From Deltaproteobacteria bacterium (GTDB lineage: Bacteria; Desulfobacterota; JAFDIG01), in assembly GCA_019308145.1 (NCBI GenBank), contig JAFDIG010000017.1, positions 1 through 15,588 of the forward strand: a DNA stretch of 15,588 bases, read 5' to 3'. The notes beneath the pieces were generated by a model. It did no database searches. It saw only the letters and a list, made by a program, of their open reading frames with translations, and was not told the DNA's origin. Made by a program: the position numbers and the translations under genes. Within the stretch, counting starts at the first letter, position 1. Each line of letters opens with the position of its first letter. Shown here one piece after another: positions 8,115 to 14,931 of this stretch.

Positions 8115-9869
8115 ATGAAAAGAGTAAATCAACCAAACAAAGAAGACCAATTTTATGGGAAATTTAAGTTAACATTAAATAGTATACCCTGTGGGATAAT
8201 TATATTAAATAAAAAGGACGAAGTCATCCTAATTAATCAAGAAGCTCTTGATATAATAGGGCTTAACCATAAAGTTTTAACACCACCTTTTAAAGCTTCA
8301 AAGGAGTTTCCAGAAGAATTGGTTAGAGCTTTTAGGGAATCATGTATTGAATATCAAGAGATTAAGGTTAATAATCATCTATTAACATTAAAAAGATTCA
8401 ATTTTGAAGATCATGGAGTAAATTGGGTTCTTTATTTGTTAGAAAATCAAACAATTATAAAACAATTGTTAAAAGAGTTTGAGATTTTTAAAGAATATAG
8501 CCTGGATTTAGAGACAATATTTAATGAATCATTTGATGTAATATATGTAAGCGATGGTGACGGCAATACTCTTAGGGTAAGTTCAGCATGTGAGCGTTTA
8601 TGGGGTGTAAAGGCAGAAGATCTTGTAGGAAGGAATGTTAGAGATTTAGAGAAAGAAGGGATATTTAACCCTTCCATTACACGGCTTGTGCTTGAAAAGC
8701 GACAAAAAGTATCTGCTTTTCAAACTACAAGAAATAATCGGCGCCTGTTTGTAGTAGGGACCCCAATTTTTAATGAAGAAGGTAATATAATTAGAGTGGT
8801 TAATGCTTCTCGTGATATAACAGAATTAAATATGCTACAAAAAGAGCTTGAAAACTTAAAACAGCTATCACAACGATATCAACAGGAATTATTAGAGCTT
8901 CGCAGCAAGGAATTTAGAAGTGGAAGAGTAGTATTTCGCAGCGATAACATGAAACAGTTGTTATCTTTTATTTATAGGATTGCTCCTGTTGATACTACTG
9001 TATTAATTACAGGAGAATCAGGAGTAGGGAAAGAGGTGATCGCTCGTGAGATTCATCGGCTTAGCGATCGAAAAAACAATCCATTTATTAAAATAAATTG
9101 TGGGACAATCCCAGAATCCCTTCTTGAGTCAGAACTTTTTGGTTATGAGAAAGGTGCTTTTACTGGGGCAAGAAGTCAAGGAAAGCCAGGACTGATAGAA
9201 CTTGCAGATACTGGGACATTATTTTTAGATGAAATTGCTGAACTCTCTCTAGTATTACAAGGGAAATTACTACAGGTGATACAGGAAAAAGAATTTATAC
9301 CTATTGGAGGAATAAATCCGATAAAGGTTAATGTTAGGATTTTAGCGGCTACAAACAAGAATTTAGTTTCGTTGGTAGAACAGGGTAAATTTAGAGAAGA
9401 CATGTATTACCGTCTAAATGTTATATCTTTAACGATTCCTCCACTAAGAGATAGAATTGATGACATACTTCCTTTAGCTCAACATTTTCTACAAAGATTT
9501 AACAAAAGATATTTTCAGAATAAGAGGTTTTCGCCGAGAGTCCTTGATGCATTTGTTGCCTATTCGTGGCCAGGCAATGTTAGGGAACTTGAAAACACGG
9601 TTGAACGTTTGGTAGTAACAGTTGAATCACAATTAATAGAGTTAGAGCATCTCCCTGAAAATATATATCGAAATAATTACTTGGATCAAAGAGCAAGAAT
9701 TGATTTTAAGGAAGTGATTCCACTTAAAGAAGCGATTGATTTAACAGAGGCAAAATTACTAACCCTTGCGATGAAACAGTATAAGACAACCATAGCAGCT
9801 GCCAAGGCTTTAAGAGTAAATCAATCAACAATTAGTCGAAAGCTTAAGAAAATCGGTTGGAATAAATAA
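8115..9869 (+). CDS. Sigma-54-dependent activator with PAS sensor domains
   Basis: A 584-residue bacterial enhancer-binding protein. Residues about 15-115 look like a divergent PAS domain (IPCGIIILNKKDEVILIN). A clearer PAS domain follows at about 130-240 (FDVIYVSDGDGNTLRVS, ending NASRDITELN), then a short coiled-coil linker (238-266). The AAA+ domain (about 272-518) has Walker A GESGVGKE (300-307), an intact sigma-54-contacting GAFTGA (347-352), Walker B LFLDE (369-373), Arg-finger region REDMYYRLNV (427-436) and WPGNVREL (485-492). The C-terminal HTH (about 545-582: AAAKALRVNQSTISRKLKK) is of the TyrR/Fis-like kind. There is no receiver domain, so it probably senses a ligand or redox state directly. 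No Shine-Dalgarno is visible before ATG 8115. Its likely target is the sigma-54 promoter 197 bp past its stop. Confidence 0.95.
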   Translation: MKRVNQPNKEDQFYGKFKLTLNSIPCGIIILNKKDEVILINQEALDIIGLNHKVLTPPFKASKEFPEELVRAFRESCIEYQEIKVNNHLLTLKRFNFEDHGVNWVLYLLENQTIIKQLLKEFEIFKEYSLDLETIFNESFDVIYVSDGDGNTLRVSSACERLWGVKAEDLVGRNVRDLEKEGIFNPSITRLVLEKRQKVSAFQTTRNNRRLFVVGTPIFNEEGNIIRVVNASRDITELNMLQKELENLKQLSQRYQQELLELRSKEFRSGRVVFRSDNMKQLLSFIYRIAPVDTTVLITGESGVGKEVIAREIHRLSDRKNNPFIKINCGTIPESLLESELFGYEKGAFTGARSQGKPGLIELADTGTLFLDEIAELSLVLQGKLLQVIQEKEFIPIGGINPIKVNVRILAATNKNLVSLVEQGKFREDMYYRLNVISLTIPPLRDRIDDILPLAQHFLQRFNKRYFQNKRFSPRVLDAFVAYSWPGNVRELENTVERLVVTVESQLIELEHLPENIYRNNYLDQRARIDFKEVIPLKEAIDLTEAKLLTLAMKQYKTTIAAAKALRVNQSTISRKLKKIGWNK

Positions 9870-9904
9870 TTTTAAATATATATTATTCTTTTGAGCATAT
9901 TCTG

Positions 9905-9922
9905 TTATGCAGTAATGCATAA
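9905..9922. promoter_or_regulatory. Candidate upstream activator site 1 (perfect 7-4-7 inverted repeat)
   Basis: TTATGCA-GTAA-TGCATAA is a perfect inverted repeat centred about 177 bp upstream of the predicted sigma-54 transcription start. Length and position suit an enhancer-binding-protein dimer site. A related copy lies at 9994-10011. Confidence 0.55.
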
Positions 9923-9950
9923 TATTTAACTTATTATTTTTTATAAGCTT

Positions 9951-9974
9951 TTTATTTTTAAATTTAAAAATAAA
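9951..9974. repeat. Perfect 24-bp A/T palindrome between the two activator sites
   Basis: The 24 bp read identically on both strands (half: TTTATTTTTAAA) and contain no G or C. It sits between the two candidate activator sites, with its centre 49 bp from one and 40 bp from the other. It lacks a T tract after the stem, so it is not a normal terminator for the activator gene. It could be a bend or protein-binding site. Confidence 0.5.
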
Positions 9975-9993
9975 CTCCCCAAGCACGATAAAA

Positions 9994-10011
9994 TTTTGCA
10001 ATTTTGCATAA
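9994..10011. promoter_or_regulatory. Candidate upstream activator site 2 (imperfect 7-4-7 inverted repeat)
   Basis: TTTTGCA-ATTT-TGCATAA has the same half-site and the same 4-nt spacer as site 1, with one mismatch in the left arm. Its centre is about 88 bp upstream of the predicted start and 89 bp from the centre of site 1. The left part also reads as a tandem ATTTTGCA repeat (9993-10008). Confidence 0.5.
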
Positions 10012-10064
10012 AAAGAAATTTTGATCAGCTAAAAGATATTTGTAATTATTACTAATTCTATTTT

Positions 10065-10080
10065 TGGTATATTTATTGCT
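10065..10080 (+). promoter_or_regulatory. Sigma-54 (RpoN) -24/-12 promoter of the transporter operon
   Basis: TTGGTATATTTATTGCT (10064-10080) has GG at 10066-10067 and GC at 10078-10079 with exactly 10 nt between. It matches the sigma-54 consensus at TTGG and TTGCT. The start would be near 10091, about 86 nt before the binding-protein ATG. The adjacent gene encodes a sigma-54 activator with intact GAFTGA, which supports the call. Confidence 0.75.
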
Positions 10081-10099
10081 TATATTATTTTTGATATTT

Positions 10100-10127
10100 A
10101 ATTATTATCTTTACTAAAGTAATAATT
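10100..10127 (+). promoter_or_regulatory. Stem-loop in the 5' leader of the transporter mRNA
   Basis: Left arm 10100-10112 and right arm 10116-10127 form 12 base pairs with one bulged T and a 3-nt loop (ACT). It starts about 9 nt after the predicted sigma-54 start and ends about 35 nt before the Shine-Dalgarno. It could protect the mRNA 5' end or be a protein site. Neither the Shine-Dalgarno nor the start codon is enclosed. Confidence 0.4.
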
Positions 10128-10162
10128 TCCAACTTTTCTCAAAATAATAAACCATAAATTAT

Positions 10163-10170
10163 AAAGGAGG
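10163..10170 (+). promoter_or_regulatory. Strong ribosome binding site of the binding-protein gene
   Basis: AAAGGAGG lies 6 nt before ATG 10177. It is the strongest Shine-Dalgarno in the window, as expected for an abundant periplasmic protein. Confidence 0.8.
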
Positions 10171-10176
10171 TTTAAA

Positions 10177-11373
10177 ATGAGTGCTAAAAAATTTTTCTTC
10201 ATGAATATTTTATTAGTATTAACCGTTTCTATTATTTTTCTATTTACTTCTATAGCTTTTGCTGGGAAAGTAATTAAGATAGGTGCGTCAATGTCTTTGA
10301 CAGGAAAATATGCTCGTACAGGTGTTTACACCAAAAACGGTTATGAATTATGGGCTGAACAGATCAACGCAAGAGGTGGCTTATTAGGACAGAAGGTAAA
10401 GTTTGTAGTTTATGATGATCAGAGTGACCCTAAAAAAGCTGCTAAACTTTATGAAAAATTGATTACAAGTGATAAGGTTAATTTATTAATGGGTCCTTAT
10501 TCTAGTGGTGTAACCTTTGCAGCATCAACTGTTACTGAAAAATACAAATTCCCAATGATTACAGCTGGTGCAACCTCAGAAGAGATTTGGAAAAGAGGTT
10601 ATAAATATGTTTTTGGAACCGGCCCACACAATGAATTGTATTACGTAGGAGCTTTTGAAATAGCAAAAAAATGGGGGTTTAAAACCATTGGAATCATTAA
10701 CGCAGACGACTTATTTCCTTCTTCTCTTGCAAAAGCAGTTCACAAACTTGCAAAAAAAAGTGGGATAAAGGAAATATTTAGTGAAGAATTTCCTAAAGGA
10801 GCTAAGGATTTCACCACAATTATTACCAAATTAAAGGCAAAGAATCCTGATATACTTTTTGGTGGTACATATCTACCTGATTCAGTGTTGATAGTAAGAC
10901 AAATGAGAGAACAGAAATACTCCCCAAAGATGATAATTCTTTCAGTGGGGCCAAGTTTACCAGACTTTCAAAAATCTCTGGGAGCTGATGCAAATTATGT
11001 TATGTGTGAAAGTTTTTGGGAACCAGCAATAAACACTCCAGGTAATAAAGAGTTCACGGAAGCATATAAGAAAAAATTTGGTGCTGAACCTGAATATCAT
11101 AGTGCCTGGGCTTATTCTGGATGCCAAGTTTTGGAAAAGGCTGTAAAGGAAGCTGGTTGTTTAGATAAAGAAAAAATACGTAAGGCATTAGCCAAGATAG
11201 AAGTTACTACTTTACTTCCTGGTGTTTATAAGGTTGATTCAACTGGCATGCAGATTGGTCAGATCTCAATGGTTGCTCAATGGCTTGATGGAAAAAGAGA
11301 GGTTGTTTGGCCAGATAAACATGCTACGAAAAAAGCGGTTCTTCCGGTTCCATCTTGGGATAAAAGGAAATAA
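10177..11373 (+). CDS. Periplasmic Leu/Ile/Val-type substrate-binding protein
   Basis: This 398-residue precursor belongs to the type I periplasmic binding fold (LivJ/LivK/AmiC/UrtA relatives). Residues 1-29 form a signal peptide: Lys-containing start, long hydrophobic core, SIAFA cleavage site before Gly30. There is no lipobox Cys, so the protein should be soluble. The mature start KVIKIGASMSLTGKYARTG is typical, as are ARGGLLGQKVKFVVYDDQSD (about 65-84) and MGPYSSGVTFAA (about 105-116), the loop that usually binds the ligand's alpha-carboxyl and amino groups. The family binds branched-chain amino acids, other amino acids, urea, amides or aromatic acids, so the name does not fix the ligand. 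The downstream amidase suggests an amide or amide-bearing compound. It is the first gene after the sigma-54 promoter. Confidence 0.93.
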   Translation: MSAKKFFFMNILLVLTVSIIFLFTSIAFAGKVIKIGASMSLTGKYARTGVYTKNGYELWAEQINARGGLLGQKVKFVVYDDQSDPKKAAKLYEKLITSDKVNLLMGPYSSGVTFAASTVTEKYKFPMITAGATSEEIWKRGYKYVFGTGPHNELYYVGAFEIAKKWGFKTIGIINADDLFPSSLAKAVHKLAKKSGIKEIFSEEFPKGAKDFTTIITKLKAKNPDILFGGTYLPDSVLIVRQMREQKYSPKMIILSVGPSLPDFQKSLGADANYVMCESFWEPAINTPGNKEFTEAYKKKFGAEPEYHSAWAYSGCQVLEKAVKEAGCLDKEKIRKALAKIEVTTLLPGVYKVDSTGMQIGQISMVAQWLDGKREVVWPDKHATKKAVLPVPSWDKRK

Positions 11374-11391
11374 CAAAGTTTACATACATAT

Positions 11392-11415
11392 AGGGAGGGG
11401 TGGTCTTCCCTCCCT
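11392..11415 (+). promoter_or_regulatory. GC-rich intercistronic hairpin between binding protein and livH
   Basis: AGGGAGGG (11392-11399) pairs perfectly with CCCTCCCT (11408-11415) around an 8-nt loop, and a broken T-rich run (TTCTCATTTTT) follows. It lies 19 nt after the binding-protein stop. It is by far the most GC-rich structure in the region. It may act as a partial terminator or as an mRNA 3' stabiliser that keeps the binding protein more abundant than the permeases. Confidence 0.65.
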
Positions 11416-11456
11416 TTCTCATTTTTAAAAATCTTTTGCCATTGAGGAGTAAGAGT

Positions 11457-12344
11457 GTGGAAATTAGCTTATCAATGTTTATTCAAAGTTTGGTAGGTGG
11501 TATTTTTCAAGGTTCAATTTATGCTTTGGTAGCTCTTGGTTTAACAATTGTCTTTGGTGTTATGCGTGTGCTCAATCTTGCTCACGGAACATTTGTAATG
11601 TTGGGCGCATATATGACTTTTTGGGCATATACTCTTTTTAAAATTGATCCACTTCTATCAATTATTTTAGTCTCTATGCCAGCATTATTTATATTAGGGT
11701 TAGCTATCCAACGCTGGTTAATTAGCCGATTATTTGTTATAGCACCAGAAGATTTTGAATTAATGAGCGCTATATTTTGCTTTGGATTGTCTAGCCTTTT
11801 TATTAATTTAGCTATTTATTTTTGGACTGCTGATTTCCGTTCTGTAAGGTATATTACTGATGCCTTAACTATAGGTGGTATAAGTTTTTCAAAGGTTCGT
11901 ATTATTTCATTTGTTGTTGCAATAGCAATTACTTCAGCTGTTGCCCTTTTTCTTAAAAAAGCAAATCTTGGTATTGCTATACGAGCAACATCACAAAACC
12001 GAAACTCTGCGGAAATATGCGGTATTCCTACCAAAAGGATCTTTTTATTTGTATTTGGTTTAGGATGCGCTTTAGCTGCAGCAGGTGGTTCATTGCTATC
12101 TATCCAGTATGCAATTTATCCTCAGATAGGTGATGATTACACAACAAAAAGTTTCTGCATTATTATTCTTGGCGGTATGGGCTCATATTTAGGTGCATTT
12201 GCTGGAGGCTTAATATTAGGTCTAGCTGAAGCATTGTCATCTTTATTTATTGGGGCTAAATTCTCTGAAGCAGTTGCATTTTTAGCACTTATATTGATCT
12301 TGCTATTTAAACCAACCGGACTTTTTGGAAAGGAAGGGAGCTGA
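11457..12344 (+). CDS. livH: Branched-chain amino acid-type ABC transporter permease LivH
   Basis: The gene is called from GTG 11457 (295 residues), not from the in-frame ATG at 11400. GTG 11457 has GAGGAG (11444-11449) 7 nt upstream, and the protein then begins MEISLSMFIQSLVGGIFQGSIYALVALG as LivH proteins do. ATG 11400 lies in the loop of the hairpin at 11392-11415 and would add 19 residues foreign to the family. The family motif FGVMRVLNLAHGTFVMLGAY is at about 33-52. The cytoplasmic loop that contacts the ATPases is at about 174-195 (IAIRATSQNRNSAEICGI). Several hydrophobic segments span the inner membrane. It pairs with LivM, encoded immediately downstream with a TGATG overlap. Confidence 0.92.
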   Translation: MEISLSMFIQSLVGGIFQGSIYALVALGLTIVFGVMRVLNLAHGTFVMLGAYMTFWAYTLFKIDPLLSIILVSMPALFILGLAIQRWLISRLFVIAPEDFELMSAIFCFGLSSLFINLAIYFWTADFRSVRYITDALTIGGISFSKVRIISFVVAIAITSAVALFLKKANLGIAIRATSQNRNSAEICGIPTKRIFLFVFGLGCALAAAGGSLLSIQYAIYPQIGDDYTTKSFCIIILGGMGSYLGAFAGGLILGLAEALSSLFIGAKFSEAVAFLALILILLFKPTGLFGKEGS

Positions 12345-13300
12345 TGAGTAGGAAAAATATTGTTTTAGGTATATTCATTATTATTGTATTATTCTTTTTT
12401 GCTTCTTTTCCTTTCTATGCGACAGGTTATGGTATTTCTTTTTTCATTACTCTTTTGATGTATTTTATTATAGCTCAAAGTTGGAATTTTCTATCTGGTT
12501 ATACTGGTTATGTATCATTTGGACATGTAGCTTTTTTTGGCGCCGGAGCTTATGCGGCAGCAATCTTTATCACACGTTACAGTATACATTGGATTTTTGC
12601 GTCAATTTGTGGAGGATTAGTTGCTGCTTTACTAGCTCTTTTGATTGGCTGGCCTGCTCTTAGGTTACGGGGCCCATACTTTGCTATAGTAATGTTAGGT
12701 TTTGCTGGAGTGCTTAAAAATGTGGCAGTGTTATGGAAAAAGGTTACATTTGGTGGGATTGGAATATCTTTACCCCCTATGCTGAGCATGAAACCCGTAT
12801 ACTATTCTATGCTTATTGTTGCAATGGCTATTACGCTTTTAATTTATATTGTTACAAAAACAAAGTTTGGCCTTAGACTTATATCAATTCGTGAGGATGA
12901 AGTTGCTGCAACATCAATGGGTATTAATGCTACATTTTATAAAATTGTTACTTTTTTGATTAGTGCATTTTTTACTGGGATTGCAGGCGCAATATTTGCT
13001 TGGTATTCCAGTTTTATCGAGCCTGTTTCCACTTTTGACATCAAGATCTCCATAGAAGTAATTATCATGTCATTGTTAGGTGGCGCTGGTACTGTTGCAG
13101 GTCCATTATTTGGTGCTGCTATAATTGTATTGGGTGGCGAAATTTTTTGGACAAAATTTCCTTTACTCCATGAAGCGATTCTTGGCATTCTTATTGTTGT
13201 TGTTATATTGTTTTTACCAGAAGGTATTATGGGGTTATTTAAGAGGGATAAATATGAGGAAAAGAGGAACTTATTAATATGGATGTTCAAAAAGAAGTGA
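12344..13300 (+). CDS. livM: Branched-chain amino acid-type ABC transporter permease LivM
   Basis: This 318-residue multi-spanning inner-membrane protein carries the LivM block SGYTGYVSFGHVAFFGAGAY (51-70), then LRLRGPYFAIVMLGFA (106-121) and the ATPase-contacting loop IREDEVAATSMGINATFYK (182-200). It ends with LLGGAGTVAGPLFGA and a LFLPEGIMGLF tail. ATG 12344 shares one base with the livH TGA, and GGAAGGGAG lies just before it. The last 22 bp overlap livG. With LivH it forms the heterodimeric channel for the ligand delivered by the periplasmic binding protein. Confidence 0.93.
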   Translation: MSRKNIVLGIFIIIVLFFFASFPFYATGYGISFFITLLMYFIIAQSWNFLSGYTGYVSFGHVAFFGAGAYAAAIFITRYSIHWIFASICGGLVAALLALLIGWPALRLRGPYFAIVMLGFAGVLKNVAVLWKKVTFGGIGISLPPMLSMKPVYYSMLIVAMAITLLIYIVTKTKFGLRLISIREDEVAATSMGINATFYKIVTFLISAFFTGIAGAIFAWYSSFIEPVSTFDIKISIEVIIMSLLGGAGTVAGPLFGAAIIVLGGEIFWTKFPLLHEAILGILIVVVILFLPEGIMGLFKRDKYEEKRNLLIWMFKKK

Positions 13301-14010
13301 TTTTACGACTAAATAAGCTTACAAAAAATTTTGGAGGATTGACAGCTGTTAACAATGTTTCCCTTGATATACATAGAGGGGTTATTCACGGACTTATAGG
13401 TCCTAATGGTTCTGGGAAGACAACTTTAATAAATACTGTTACTGGTATTTACAAAGCATCTGGTGGAAGTATTATTTTTAAAGATAAAGAAATTAAAGGC
13501 TTAAGGTCAAGGCTTATTTCTGAACTTGGGATATCTCGTACATTCCAAATTTCCAGGATATTTTCCAGGATGACTGTTTTAGAAAACCTTTTGGTGGTAG
13601 CTCCCAAAGGAGGGATAAAAGAAAACGTTGAGAAAGCTATGCAACTCTTAAAACAGGTCGGACTTGAAGAAAACTATAAAAAGATAGCTTCCTCGCTTCC
13701 TTATGGTCAAAGGAAATTACTTGAATTTGCTCGCGCAGTAATGACTGAACCAGAATTGATTTTTCTTGATGAACCTACGGCTGGGGTTACCCTTAAGCTT
13801 ATTGAAAAAACAATAGAATTCATTCATTCTCTTAATAATAATGGAATGACCTTTGTGATCGTTGAACATAATATGAAAGTTATCATGAGTGTATGTGAAA
13901 GGATTTTTGTCCTTGAATATGGGAAGAAGATTGCTGAAGGAACGCCAAAAGAAGTACAGACTAATCCAGAGGTTATTCGCGCCTATCTTGGGGAGGAAAG
14001 AGATATATGA
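13279..14010 (+). CDS. livG: ABC transporter ATP-binding protein LivG
   Basis: A 243-residue ATPase with Walker A GPNGSGKTT (41-49), Q-loop Gln90 (SRTFQISRIF), signature LPYGQRKLLEFARA (140-153), Walker B LIFLDEP (160-166) and H-loop His197 (VEHNM). The signature is LPYGQ, close to the LSYGQ usual in LivG. The D-loop reads TAGVTLK rather than the more usual AAGLNP, a mild deviation. Its start lies within the end of livM, with GAGGAA 9 nt upstream. The ATGA overlap with livF points to coupled synthesis of the two ATPases. Confidence 0.93.
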   Translation: MDVQKEVILRLNKLTKNFGGLTAVNNVSLDIHRGVIHGLIGPNGSGKTTLINTVTGIYKASGGSIIFKDKEIKGLRSRLISELGISRTFQISRIFSRMTVLENLLVVAPKGGIKENVEKAMQLLKQVGLEENYKKIASSLPYGQRKLLEFARAVMTEPELIFLDEPTAGVTLKLIEKTIEFIHSLNNNGMTFVIVEHNMKVIMSVCERIFVLEYGKKIAEGTPKEVQTNPEVIRAYLGEERDI

Positions 14011-14717
14011 AAGATCTTGTTCTTACTGAAATTCATCTTCATTATGGGGCGGTGCATGCATTACATGGAATCTCAATAGAAGTTGAGCAAGGGGCAATAG
14101 TAACACTTATTGGGGCAAATGGTGCTGGTAAAACATCTACTGCAAATGCTGTTATAGGTTTACGGAAAGTATCTTCTGGGAAAATCATTTATCGTGGTAA
14201 TGATATTACAAATATGCCAGCTCATAGGGTTAACCGAATGGGTATTGCTTTGGTCCCAGAAGGGCGACAATTATTTCCTCTTCTTACGGTTGAAGAAAAT
14301 CTTCTTATGGGTGCTTATAGTCGCAAAGATAGAGATAATGTAAGGCAAGATTTGCAAAGGATGTTTAAAATTTTTCCTGTGCTTAGTGAACGAAAGAGAC
14401 AACTTGCTCAATCCATGTCAGGAGGAGAGCAACAGATGTTAGCAATTGCAAGGGCTTTAATGGTTCGTCCCAAATTCCTCATATTGGATGAACCATCCCT
14501 TGGGCTTGCTCCATTGATCGTAAAAGATATTTTTAACATTATACATCAGATTAACCAGGAGGGCACAACAATACTTCTAATCGAGCAAAATGCTAATCTT
14601 GCCCTTGCTACAGCTGATTATGCCTATGTGCTTGACATGGGTTCAATTGTTCGCGAGGGTAAGCCTGCAATCCTTCGTTCTGACCCTGCTATAAAAGAAG
14701 CATACTTAGGAACCTAA
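14007..14717 (+). CDS. livF: ABC transporter ATP-binding protein LivF
   Basis: A 236-residue ATPase with Walker A GANGAGKTS (36-44), VPEGRQLFPLLTVEENL (83-99, a LivF hallmark), signature MSGGEQQMLAIARAL (137-151), Walker B LILDEPSLGLAP (158-169) and IEQNANLAL (192-200), the switch region with the usual LivF Gln-Asn. It completes a full LivHMGF transporter. The small protein gene starts 22 nt after its stop, so the operon continues into the amidase genes. Confidence 0.94.
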   Translation: MKDLVLTEIHLHYGAVHALHGISIEVEQGAIVTLIGANGAGKTSTANAVIGLRKVSSGKIIYRGNDITNMPAHRVNRMGIALVPEGRQLFPLLTVEENLLMGAYSRKDRDNVRQDLQRMFKIFPVLSERKRQLAQSMSGGEQQMLAIARALMVRPKFLILDEPSLGLAPLIVKDIFNIIHQINQEGTTILLIEQNANLALATADYAYVLDMGSIVREGKPAILRSDPAIKEAYLGT

Positions 14718-14739
14718 AAGAAAAACAGGAAGTTTTGCT

Positions 14740-14931
14740 ATGTCAAAGAAATTTAATCCTATAAATTTGACTTTACCTTTTTATGCTTTACCTAAAGATA
14801 CAAACCAAGAAATTTTGACTCAGCAAGCAAGAGAACTTCTATTTCTTCTCGAGGAGATGGGAGTTTTCGACCAGCGTGAGTATGAACCAGCAAACAAATT
14901 TGCTTTTTCAGAGGTAAAAAAGGATGAATAG
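14740..14931 (+). CDS. Small AtzG/GatC-like candidate amidase partner
   Basis: A 63-residue protein with AGGAAG 7 nt before ATG 14740. Its pattern is LPFYALP early, a central amphipathic helix (about 24-42, ILTQQARELLFLLEEMGVF) and a late YEPANKFAF segment. This resembles AtzG-type small proteins (DUF4089-like), which show an LPIP-like start, one or two helices and an EPAPVFRP-like end. AtzG binds the amidase-signature enzyme AtzE, and GatC does the equivalent for GatA. The stop overlaps the start of the amidase by 8 bp, which is strong contextual support for a complex. The match is by eye only and the protein is short, so an unrelated small protein is possible. Confidence 0.5.
   Translation: MSKKFNPINLTLPFYALPKDTNQEILTQQARELLFLLEEMGVFDQREYEPANKFAFSEVKKDE

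Noticed and set aside
9951..9974. A/T palindrome as a rho-independent terminator of the activator gene
   Set aside because: It has no G/C pairs, no real loop and no T tract after the stem.
10012..10065. IHF site between activator site 2 and the sigma-54 promoter
   Set aside because: Closest match around TTGATC fails the consensus at several positions on both strands.
11222..11428. 68-codon reading frame overlapping the end of the binding-protein gene
   Set aside because: It lies in another frame of a clear gene, has no ribosome binding site and no recognisable protein pattern.
11400..11456. In-frame ATG at 11400 as the LivH start
   Set aside because: It lies in the loop of a GC-rich hairpin, has no ribosome binding site upstream, and adds 19 residues that do not fit the family. 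GTG 11457 has GAGGAG at 7 nt.
12937..13290. 117-codon minus-strand frame opposite livM
   Set aside because: It is antisense to a well-supported permease gene; its composition mirrors the hydrophobic codons of livM.
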